Translations under genes and position numbers: made by a program
Shown: positions 1-4,844 of the stretch, one piece after another
How the letters are laid out: every line of letters begins with the position of its first letter
How positions within the stretch are numbered: the stretch's first letter is position 1
The notes under the pieces: generated by a model
Seen by the model: the letters and a program-made list of their open reading frames with translations, nothing else
What the model was told of the DNA's origin: nothing
Databases searched by the model: none
DNA from: Deltaproteobacteria bacterium
GTDB lineage: Bacteria > Desulfobacterota_B > Binatia > UBA9968
Length of the DNA: 9,677 bases
Assembly (NCBI GenBank): GCA_016193385.1
Contig: JACPSF010000174.1
Location: 1-9,677 of the forward strand
Direction: 5' to 3'

Positions 1-374
1 AATTCGGCGAACTCGCGCTGCTCCCAGCGCACGCCGACGATGCGCATCGGCGCGCCGGGTTTCGCGGTATCGGGTGCCATGGTCTCTGCCGAAGTCGGCG
101 TGAAGCCGGAGACGCGGTCGAAGATGTAATTGCCCCAAGCACCCCGATCGGTGGACGCACGCATGGGCTTGCCGAACTCGCCGTCGTTGGGAATGTCGAT
201 GCCGATGTCTTTCTGCATGCGCACGACTTCACCGATGGCCGAGCGCAGCCGCGTTTGCAGCGCCGCTTCGTCCTCCGGCGTGATCGTTTTTTTCGCCCAT
301 ATGGCGCGCAAGTCCGCCGGCCGCGGCAAGCTGCCGACATGGGTGGTAAGAATGCGTTCAGCGCTTCGTTTCAT
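1..374 (-). CDS. MetE-like methyltransferase (cobalamin-independent methionine synthase II family), partial
   Basis: The frame reads leftwards from an ATG at 372-374 and stays open to the window edge, giving about 124 N-terminal residues; the C-terminal two thirds are missing. The product opens with the hallmark TTHVGSLPRP (residues 10-19), typical of stand-alone proteins related to the C-terminal (beta/alpha)8 barrel of MetE, and continues with IDIPNDGEFGKP (59-70), the conserved D-G-E segment. Such proteins are usually about 370 residues, cytoplasmic, and may transfer methyl or alkyl groups to a thiol using zinc; relatives include methionine synthase and epoxyalkane:coenzyme M transferase, so the substrate is open. 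The zinc ligands lie outside the window. An AGAGG stretch about 9 nt upstream can serve as ribosome binding site. It is divergent from everything to the right, with no sign of co-transcription with a neighbour. Confidence 0.85.
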   Translation of the reverse strand, partial: MKRSAERILTTHVGSLPRPADLRAIWAKKTITPEDEAALQTRLRSAIGEVVRMQKDIGIDIPNDGEFGKPMRASTDRGAWGNYIFDRVSGFTPTSAETMAPDTAKPGAPMRIVGVRWEQREFAE

Positions 375-690
375 TGGCTGCTGCCTCTAGCGCTCGATTG
401 CTCGGGGTGCATGATCGAACCCCAACATAACGCAGCTCGAACGCTGACGCCAGTGTTTTTTACTCTCTTATCGCCTAGCTGGGGTTTTAAATAGCGTGAA
501 TAGGGTCTCAGGTCTTGGATCTCGCATTCGAGTTTGCTACTCATCGGCGCAAGCGATGTTGTAGAGTCGCAGAGCGGGGTCGGACCAACGCAATCTGTTG
601 ATTCTCAGCGATGGAAATGACGTAAACAGGGCGGGTTTAGAGGCTTAGAGGTGCGTTTTTGACTGTGAAAAGCGCGCTCTAAGAGAAACG
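375..690. other. intergenic stretch with REP-like repeat
   Basis: There is no credible gene here; the short open frames on the plus strand are low-complexity or antisense to the MetE-like gene. The only structured element is the REP-like repeat at 568-623. About 70 bases then lead to the start of the transposase remnant at 691. I could not see a convincing promoter for the minus-strand MetE-like gene. Confidence 0.5.
568..623 (+). repeat. REP-like repeat, copy 1 (same orientation as 2769-2822)
   Basis: This sequence matches 2769-2822: the first 20 bases (containing GCAGAGCGGGGTCGGACCA) are identical and the remainder (GCAATctGTTGATTctcag...GAAATgACGT) is similar with small gaps. The core GGGGTCGGA also occurs, inverted, at the right arm of the palindrome at 4216-4267. 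It sits 68 bp upstream of a RAYT-type transposase fragment, which is the usual position for REP sequences beside their transposase. The REP assignment is inference from the repeat, the core and this neighbour. Confidence 0.65.
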
Positions 691-818
691 ATGCCGCGCG
701 CCAACCGCCATTTTGCCCCGACTATGTCTGGCACGTCACTCACCGCTGCCATCGCAAGGCGTTTCTCCTGAAGTTTGCGCGGGATCGGCGCCGGTTACAA
801 AAACACCTCCGCGGTTGA
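691..818 (+). pseudogene. RAYT (REP-associated tyrosine transposase, IS200-like) N-terminal fragment
   Basis: Reading from ATG 691 gives MPRANRHFAP; shifting by one base at about 720 then gives DYVWHVTHRCHRKAFLLKFARDRRR, after which family similarity stops and a TGA follows at 816-818. Together these match the start of Y1/REP-associated transposases, which typically open MPRANRH-x-PGYVWHITHRCHKREFLLKFARDRRRW. The THRCH segment is retained, but the HUH metal motif and catalytic tyrosine, which lie further along a protein of roughly 200-300 residues, are gone. It therefore carries a one-base deletion near 720 plus a large 3' truncation, and cannot be functional. Family membership rests on recognition of this N-terminal signature. 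The REP-like repeat just upstream supports it. Confidence 0.75.
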
Positions 819-859
819 AAAAAATGGTTAAGAAATCACCGCCGCGAAAAAATTCTGTT

Positions 860-886
860 CCCGCTGCGTGTGTGACACGCGGCGGG
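860..886. other. 12-bp stem-loop with 3-nt loop
   Basis: The arms CCCGCTGCGTGT (860-871) and ACACGCGGCGGG (875-886) pair with one G:T-type mismatch around a 3-base loop. On the minus strand a run of six T follows about 7 bases after the stem, which is too far for a textbook intrinsic terminator. It lies between the transposase remnant and the AbiE operon, so it could shield the operon from antisense transcription or be another REP-type palindrome. The function is not determined by the sequence. The rest of 819-990 holds nothing I recognise. Confidence 0.4.
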
Positions 887-992
887 AAATTTGAAGGTCG
901 CAATACGGCCCGCATAGGAAAGCGCGTGTGCGCTGCACAAGACACGAACGCGCGCGCCGAGCTTGCCGCGATCGCCGCAATCATCCCTTAGA

Positions 993-1022
993 TGTCAAGT
1001 TTTATTGCAGAAAAACTTGACA
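993..1022. promoter_or_regulatory. perfect palindromic operator of the AbiE operon
   Basis: TGTCAAGTTTT (993-1003) and AAAACTTGACA (1012-1022) are exact inverted 11-bp arms separated by 8 bases. The right arm ends in TTGACA, the -35 box of the promoter below, so a protein bound here would block RNA polymerase. AbiEi-type antitoxins are known to bind inverted repeats in their own promoter through the N-terminal winged helix; that this palindrome is the site is inference. Confidence 0.7.
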
Positions 1023-1045
1023 CCCGCCACGGAAAGACCTAAGCT
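1017..1045 (+). promoter_or_regulatory. sigma70-type promoter for the AbiE operon
   Basis: A perfect -35 TTGACA (1017-1022) is followed after 17 bases by TAAGCT (1040-1045), which matches 3 of 6 -10 positions. The expected transcription start, about 7 bases downstream, falls at or next to the ATG at 1052, so the message may be leaderless. No Shine-Dalgarno sequence stands at normal distance; the nearest purine run, GGAAAG (1031-1036), is 15 bases away. Confidence 0.55.
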
Positions 1046-1051
1046 CTGCAC

Positions 1052-1807
1052 ATGGCAGCCCGCACCACATCGTCAGCCGGAACACGCCGGGTCGCGATCA
1101 TAGTCCGCCAGCGGATCGAACGAGGCGGTGAGCGGCTGTGGCGGCTTGAAGACTTCCGGGAGCTTCCCTTCACGGCCGTGGCACAGGCCCTGTCACGCCT
1201 CACGCGCCAGGGGAAACTCCAACGGCTGAGCAAGGGGGTGTATTACCGCACCCGCAAAACGACCTTCGGCAAGAGTCTCCCAAACCCCGCGGAGATCCAG
1301 GAGCTCGCGTCCCGACACAAGCAAATCTTCCCGTCAGGGATTGCGGCCGCCAATCTTCTTGGCTTCACAACCCAGACCGCGAGCCGTGCCGAGGTTTCCA
1401 CCAACACCCTCAGCCTGCCCAGAAAGCTCGTCGGCAAGGACACAATCATCCACACCCGCAGGCCGGAGTCATGGGCTGGCCTTTCCGATCGCGAGGCGGC
1501 CCTCCTCGACTTCCTGCGCCGGGGCGCAAAAACCAGCGAACTGCCGCCGGAAGAAACCGTCCGCAGAACCGTCGCGATCCTCGCGGAGAAAGGTCAGTTT
1601 GAGCGCCTGCTCAAAATTGCCGCCTCTGAGCCTCCCCGCGTCCGCGCGATCATGGGCGCCATCGGTGAACAGCTTGGAAAGAAACCTGCCGCACTTGCAA
1701 GGAGCGTAGCTGGCGGTGAAACTTTTCGAACACTCCGACTTCGACCAAGCGACACTACAGGCGGCGGAGCACTTTCGGCACCGGGGATTGCGGCCAGCGA
1801 TCATTGA
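1052..1807 (+). CDS. type IV toxin-antitoxin antitoxin, DUF6088 / AbiEi-like
   Basis: The 251-residue protein is the antitoxin of an AbiE-type pair. Residues about 30-70 (LEDFRELPFTAVAQALSRL, then QGKLQRLSKGVYYRTRKT) form the winged-helix DNA-binding part with the conserved KGVYY turn. The middle section contains FPSGIAAANLLGFTTQ (93-108), LPRKLVG (122-128) and HTRRPESWAGLSDREAALLDFLRR (134-157), and then EPPRVRAIMGAIGEQLGK (193-210), all typical of DUF6088 proteins. In this class the antitoxin represses the operon and counteracts the toxin without forming a stable complex. The gene starts right after the palindrome/promoter. The last ~30 residues (from 222) are encoded inside the toxin gene in another frame and look unlike the usual family tail, suggesting the original C-terminus was lost by a small deletion. 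Repressor activity should be intact; neutralising activity is uncertain. Confidence 0.85.
   Translation: MAARTTSSAGTRRVAIIVRQRIERGGERLWRLEDFRELPFTAVAQALSRLTRQGKLQRLSKGVYYRTRKTTFGKSLPNPAEIQELASRHKQIFPSGIAAANLLGFTTQTASRAEVSTNTLSLPRKLVGKDTIIHTRRPESWAGLSDREAALLDFLRRGAKTSELPPEETVRRTVAILAEKGQFERLLKIAASEPPRVRAIMGAIGEQLGKKPAALARSVAGGETFRTLRLRPSDTTGGGALSAPGIAASDH
1699..1704 (+). promoter_or_regulatory. ribosome binding site for the toxin gene
   Basis: AAGGAG lies inside the antitoxin gene, 11 bases before the GTG at 1716. It supports that GTG as the toxin start, despite the long overlap. Confidence 0.6.
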
Positions 1808-2678
1808 AAAGGACTACTACGTCACGGAAGCGCTACGAATCATCGCCGCCACTGCCGGAGACAAAATTATCTTCAAGTGCGGAACAAGCCTGGCGAAAGG
1901 CTGGAATCTAATTCAGCGGTTTTCAGAAGACATCGACATCTTCCTCGATCCCATGGCTTTCAAGCCTCCTCTGGGAAAGAGGGCCATTGATCGCGAGGCC
2001 AAAAAGCTGCGCGACGCTGTCGGTGCACACCCAGCGTTGACACTTCTGCCGAACGAAGGTCAAACCATCGGTGGCTTCGGCCGAAGCGACCGGTTCTCAT
2101 ACACCAAGCACTTCGGTGGACCCGGTGAAGTCGCTAACCGTGTCCTGGTCGAAGCCGGCACGGCTAGTGGTCGTCAACCGACCGCCATCGTCGAGCTGCG
2201 CTCGTACCTTTCCCAATTTCTCCAGGAGAGTGGCCACTCCCTGGAAGCGGACGACGAAGGAACATTTCCACTGCTATTATTGCACTTTCGGCGAACCTTC
2301 ATCGAAAAGATGTTCGCCATTCACAGCAAGGTAGAGCTGCTCAAACGCGACGGCCAGAAGCTTGGATCCTATGCAAGACATTACTACGATCTGTTCCAGC
2401 TCGCCGCACACCCGGAAGTGATCGCCATGCTCAAGTCTGCCGAGTATGCGGCGATCAAGGAGGATTACGACCAAATTAGCCGCGTCCATTTTCCCAAAAG
2501 CTACTTCCATCCGGGTGAGATGCGCTTTGCCAATAGCGACGCGCCGTTTCCGCCGGCGGACCTGGCTGCCACCATCAGCGCCGAGTACCAGGCACAGTGC
2601 CGGATGCTTTGCTATGGCCCTTATCCGTCCTGGGCCGAGATTCAGGCCCGGCTCCTAGACCTTCGAGAACTGTTGTAA
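1716..2678 (+). CDS. AbiEii/AbiGii-family nucleotidyltransferase toxin
   Basis: This 320-residue protein (GTG start, AAGGAG upstream) is a DNA polymerase beta-like nucleotidyltransferase of the AbiEii type, the toxin of a type IV system; characterised members transfer nucleotides to RNA targets such as tRNA. Visible motifs are I, IIFKCGTSLAKGW (51-63); II, RFSEDIDIFLD with the metal-binding D72-x-D74 pair; III, FIEKMFAIHSK (195-205); and IV, ARHYYDLFQLA (220-230). IIEKDYYVTEALRII (29-43) is the usual N-terminal signature of the DUF6088-paired group. Length and motif order are normal. One oddity is that motif I normally reads G-G-T-S but here has Cys55 in place of the first Gly. The gene overlaps the antitoxin by 92 nt in another frame, so the two are translated from one message. 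No terminator is visible after the stop. Confidence 0.9.
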   Translation: MKLFEHSDFDQATLQAAEHFRHRGLRPAIIEKDYYVTEALRIIAATAGDKIIFKCGTSLAKGWNLIQRFSEDIDIFLDPMAFKPPLGKRAIDREAKKLRDAVGAHPALTLLPNEGQTIGGFGRSDRFSYTKHFGGPGEVANRVLVEAGTASGRQPTAIVELRSYLSQFLQESGHSLEADDEGTFPLLLLHFRRTFIEKMFAIHSKVELLKRDGQKLGSYARHYYDLFQLAAHPEVIAMLKSAEYAAIKEDYDQISRVHFPKSYFHPGEMRFANSDAPFPPADLAATISAEYQAQCRMLCYGPYPSWAEIQARLLDLRELL

Positions 2679-2768
2679 ATGGGCCGCCGGTTTCGTCTCG
2701 TCAGTTTTTGTTACGCCAGGAAGACATTTCAATAAGTTTTGATCATCACATCGGGACAAGCCAGAATA

Positions 2769-2822
2769 CGCAGAGCGGGGTCGGACCAGCGCAATGTATT
2801 GATTCAGTGCTGAAAATCACGT
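2769..2822 (+). repeat. REP-like repeat, copy 2
   Basis: This is the partner of 568-623, in direct orientation: the first 20 bases are identical, followed by a similar GCAATgtaTTGATTcag...GAAAATcACGT. It lies 91 bases after the toxin stop, so the two copies bracket the transposase remnant and the whole AbiE operon. It also overlaps the broken end of the minus-strand pseudogene 2804-3048, implying the repeat arrived in, or recombined with, that gene. Confidence 0.65.
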
Positions 2823-3048
2823 TCCGGCATCTGCTTGGTGATGTGCTCGTAGTACTCAATCTGGCTTTCGTCGTGGGCCAGAAAGGCAGAGGCAACTTCG
2901 CGGATAGTGACTCGTCCAGCGTTGCCGAGGAGGGTCTTTATCATCACGGGCTGGTAGGGTGAGACATCCGCATCTGTTTTTGAATGAAGTTCTTAAGACG
3001 CTCTGATGCCTTAGAAGTAGGCCCTGGCGTGTTCTCTACGTATGTCAT
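2804..3048 (-). pseudogene. frameshifted and 3'-truncated gene of an unrecognised family (ENTPGP-type)
   Basis: From ATG 3046-3048, with AGAGG about 7 bases upstream, the frame reads MTYVENTPGPTSKASERLKNFIQKQ and then runs out after a few codons. Starting in the neighbouring frame it continues as DADVSPYQPVMIKTLL, GNAGRVTIREVASAFLAHD and ESQIEYYEHITKQMP, ending at TGA 2804-2806 inside the REP-like repeat. The two pieces read as one coherent helical protein, with the break at the five-base homopolymer 2977-2981 (A5 on this strand). The family is one I have the impression of having seen with exactly this ENTPGP...YQPVMI...QIEYYE pattern, possibly in DNA-processing or restriction-type proteins, but I cannot name it. 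The C-terminal part is missing, replaced by repeat sequence. Confidence 0.5.
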
Positions 3049-3106
3049 GGATACCTCTTTCCACGTAAAAACACCCATAGGAATCGCAGTGAAACATAAG
3101 GGATTC

Positions 3107-3409
3107 TCATGGGTTCTCCTGTAGGGTATGTGTTTTGAAAAAACATTTGTGTAAACATCGCTTCGACAGAAGTCTCGACATACCCTTGTCGGGCTCGACT
3201 TCGCGACCATAATCGTCGAACACGGCAAAGGACGCCCACATCGGCGGATCGGCTGTTGTGTCGACCGCAACCCAATAGTTCTTCCCTCCACGATCAAGGC
3301 GAGCGATTATCTGATAACAGCGACGGTCGCCATTAGTACGGCGCGAAGCCAGTCGTGCGAACTCGACGTGCCAGATTTGCCAGATTTTCAATCTCTTTCT
3401 TCGTGCCAT
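3107..3409 (-). CDS. hypothetical protein, about 100 residues, upstream of the frameshifted gene
   Basis: I chose the ATG at 3407-3409 because a GGGA-rich ribosome binding site lies just before it; an in-frame ATG at 3430 lacks one. The product starts very basic (MARRKRLKIWQIWHVEF), continues with RRCYQIIARLDRGGKNYWVAVDTT (30-52, alternating strand-like pattern) and ASFAVFDDYGREVEPDKGM, and ends in a Cys/Lys-rich tail that may be out-of-frame continuation. There are no membrane segments and no family I recognise. It is followed after 58 bases by the frameshifted ENTPGP-type gene on the same strand, so both may be remnants of one small operon. Confidence 0.4.
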   Translation of the reverse strand: MARRKRLKIWQIWHVEFARLASRRTNGDRRCYQIIARLDRGGKNYWVAVDTTADPPMWASFAVFDDYGREVEPDKGMSRLLSKRCLHKCFFKTHTLQENP

Positions 3410-3609
3410 AAGTTTCCCTATCTCCCTCAAGGTCGCCTTGCCAGATTTGCCTTTCTTATGGGCTCTCCACGCAAGCGCACCTTACTTGTGAAGTGAGCTT
3501 ATGCAGCTTGAGATTATCCAGAAATCATCACCTGATTCAACGCCACACTTCAGAAATCGACCCCGGTAATTTCATAAAGAGCCAAGAGCAGACTCGAACC
3601 CTTTTGTGA
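3410..3609. other. intergenic stretch without recognised gene
   Basis: I see no supported gene here. The motif TTGCCAGATTTGCC recurs in degenerate form at about 3368-3386 and 3437-3450, one copy inside the start of the minus-strand hypothetical gene and one just upstream. Reading leftwards from about 3600 there is a short frame ending LLLALYEITGVDF then stop (near 3557), perhaps the tail of another lost gene. Confidence 0.3.
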
Positions 3610-3712
3610 TTACAATCTCCTATCCAAACTCCGATACTGGATGGCCTCGGAGACGTGGGCGGGCTGGATTTCCTCTGAGCCCTCCAGGTCGGCGATGGTG
3701 CGGCTGACTTTG
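3610..3712 (-). pseudogene. comM: comM (Mg-chelatase-like AAA ATPase) 3'-end remnant, copy A
   Basis: The minus strand encodes [24 protein letters not shown] and QYRSLDRRL followed by TAA (3610-3612), the last ~34 residues of a ComM/YifB protein. The DNA matches the 3' end of the longer fragment at 8436-8926 with 9 mismatches in 103 bases, and the final ~55 bases before the break are identical. At 3712/3713 the match stops abruptly and an XRE gene on the opposite strand begins. ComM is normally about 500 residues and promotes branch migration during natural transformation; this scrap has no function. Confidence 0.85.
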
Positions 3713-3717
3713 GGGAA

Positions 3718-3996
3718 CTCAAGAGATTAGGAAACCATATCAGAAGAAGGAGGCTGGAGCTAGGCCTTTGGCAGAGGGAGGTTGCGGAGAAGATAGGGGT
3801 GAACCCTACCACCATTTACCGTTGGGAGCGCAACGAAACCAGGCCTCCGGGCCGCTCTATGTCCCGAATAATTGAATTCCTGGGCTATGTACCTTACCTC
3901 TCCCAAAGTCCGCGCGAACTTGGAAGAGCCCGGAAGGGCTTGGGCTTACGTTGAAGGATTTCGCTAGGAACGTGGGTTGACGCTGCCACCATTTCA
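3718..3996 (+). pseudogene. XRE-family two-HTH transcriptional regulator, broken copy A
   Basis: The frame reads [37 protein letters not shown] and RNETRPPGRSMSRIIEFLGY, the first helix-turn-helix of an XRE regulator, then ARKGLGL and a TGA at 3952-3954. Allowing for one missing base near 3949 it continues LKDFARNVG, and after another shift DAATIS, the start of the second HTH, before similarity ends. There is no start codon: the 5' end is replaced by the comM scrap. Compared with the copy at 8918-9346, the order of elements is the same but the protein is clearly diverged, so the two are not a recent exact duplication. It lacks its start, has two frameshifts and has lost its C-terminus. Confidence 0.75.
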
Positions 3997-4122
3997 TCTT
4001 TCCTGTCTGTCAAGCCTTCTGGCCCCGTTCTGGCACCGTTTCCAATTCCGAAAATGAGAGAATATCCCTAATACGGGTGAGTTTTCGGCTGGAAAAAGTG
4101 ATATTATAAGATCCGGCTGAAG

Positions 4123-4245
4123 ATGAAGCGTCGGATCACAAAAGCCGAGGCTCGGGCCTTTCGAGAACGGCGGGAGGCCGTTAATTCCGTGGAGAGGAAA
4201 GAGTTGCTGAAATTGGGGGTCAGAGTACCTTTTGAGGTTATCTGA
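4123..4245 (+). pseudogene. small helical ORF truncated at a REP-like palindrome
   Basis: ATG 4123 opens a 40-codon frame, MKRRITKAEARAFRERREA followed by VNSVERKELLKL, whose last codons (GVRVPFEVI) are read from the REP-like palindrome. The N-terminal pattern (MKRRIT-x-AEA-x-AF...W/R-AVN-x-x-E-x-EEL) resembles a short charged helical hypothetical protein I have the impression of seeing repeatedly in environmental genomes, where it runs about twice as long. If so, its 3' half was removed when the palindrome was inserted. Function unknown; the coding status is tentative. Confidence 0.3.
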
Positions 4246-4267
4246 TTGAAAATTATTCTCCGACCCC
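4216..4267. repeat. REP-like palindrome, copy 3
   Basis: GGGGTCAGAG (4216-4225) and CTCCGACCCC (4258-4267) are inverted arms with one mismatch around a 32-base AT-rich interior. The right arm read in reverse gives GGGGTCGGAG, sharing the core of the repeats at 568 and 2769. It lies exactly between two truncated genes, as expected of an insertion or deletion scar. Confidence 0.6.
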
Positions 4268-4278
4268 TATTTCACTAG

Positions 4279-4455
4279 AAGGCCACCCGAATTCGCGGGC
4301 ATTCTCCCCTTCTCTTGAGCGATGAGGAGGTTGACAGGAAGTTCTTGGATTGTGTTTCACCCGTACTGGGGTCGGAACAGGCTACGGCCTTATTGGAAGC
4401 GCTGCATCGGATCGACACTGCCCCGGGAGTCAGAGAGCTCCTCTCAATCTTATAG
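4279..4455 (+). pseudogene. MmgE/PrpD-family C-terminal remnant
   Basis: An open stretch without start codon encodes RGHSPLLLSDEEVDRKFLDC (66 nt into which the palindrome's edge runs), then VSPVLGSEQATALLEALHRI and DTAPGVRELLSIL, stop at 4453-4455. The pattern GH-(x)n-LSDEE-[VL]-x-x-KF-x-DC...VLG-x-x-x-x-x-x-LLEAL...V-x-x-LL is the C-terminal end of MmgE/PrpD proteins (2-methylcitrate dehydratase-like, normally about 450 residues). The whole catalytic body is missing; the fragment begins 12 bases after the REP-like palindrome. It lies just upstream of the MoaD-like gene in the same direction, so it may once have headed that operon. Confidence 0.6.
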
Positions 4456-4520
4456 AAGGGCACGGGCGGCGGTCCCGTCGGTCCACGCCGATCGTGATTA
4501 GCGCCGAAGAAGCGGGCGAC

Positions 4521-4817
4521 ATGAATTTCATCGCGGTAAAAGTAGTTATGATGGGCGAGCTGAAGCGATGGGCCGGAGAACGGGAGGTCGGGGTAGAACT
4601 TCCCGAGGGAAGCACGATCCAAATGCTCGCGGAAAAGCTCGGAGTGATGTGCGGGGAAACTTTTGCACGGAACGCGCTGACCAGGAAAGGGGCCTTTCAA
4701 CCCCACGTGGCGGTGTTTATTGATGGAGTGCACATGGGGGAACTGGAGAGTGCCCAAACCATCCTTCGCGGTGGAAGGGTGGAGTTGATGCTGCTGCCCT
4801 CTTATGAGGGAGGGTAG
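4521..4817 (+). CDS. MoaD/ThiS-family sulfur-carrier protein
   Basis: The 98-residue product has the ubiquitin-like fold pattern of MoaD/ThiS: a first strand (FIAVKVVMMGELKRWAG, 3-19), VELPEGSTIQMLAEKLGV (25-42), HVAVFIDG (68-75) and the tail GGRVELMLLPSYEGG. It ends exactly in Gly-Gly, the C-terminus that is adenylated and thiocarboxylated to donate sulfur, in MoaD for the dithiolene of the pterin cofactor. I chose ATG 4521 because the first beta-strand begins there; an in-frame GTG at 4494 would add a non-family extension. The stop is followed after 27 bases by a molybdopterin oxidoreductase, so a role in making the pterin cofactor of that enzyme (Mo or W) is the natural inference. A housekeeping MoaD probably exists elsewhere. 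Confidence 0.8.
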   Translation: MNFIAVKVVMMGELKRWAGEREVGVELPEGSTIQMLAEKLGVMCGETFARNALTRKGAFQPHVAVFIDGVHMGELESAQTILRGGRVELMLLPSYEGG

Positions 4818-4833
4818 GGTAACCAGTAACACA

Positions 4834-4839
4834 AGGGGA
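4834..4839 (+). promoter_or_regulatory. ribosome binding site fixing a GTG start
   Basis: AGGGGA stands 5 bases before GTG 4845 and is the only good ribosome binding site near the oxidoreductase start. No in-frame ATG lies close by, so the GTG is preferred. Confidence 0.55.
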
Positions 4840-4844
4840 AAGAC

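Noticed and set aside
713..991. 92-codon plus-strand frame and an 82-codon minus-strand frame over the same region
   Set aside because: Both span the transposase scrap and the hairpin, have skewed Arg/Ala/Pro composition and match no family; the real coding remnant here is in the RAYT frame.
568..2822. CRISPR array suggested by the repeated GGGGTCGGA core
   Set aside because: Only three dispersed copies of different length and orientation, without regular spacers.
3575..3605. tRNA T-arm-like GGGTTCGAGTC on the minus strand, considered as a tRNA 3' end or attachment site
   Set aside because: The flanking five-base arms do not pair, and no acceptor, anticodon arm or CCA can be built around it.
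3537..3815. 92-codon minus-strand frame
   Set aside because: It is a shadow across the comM scrap and the antisense of the XRE gene; the comM frame (3610-3712) is the meaningful one.
4101..4122. TATTATAAG as a promoter for the small ORF at 4123
   Set aside because: No -35-like hexamer at suitable spacing, and the ORF itself is doubtful.
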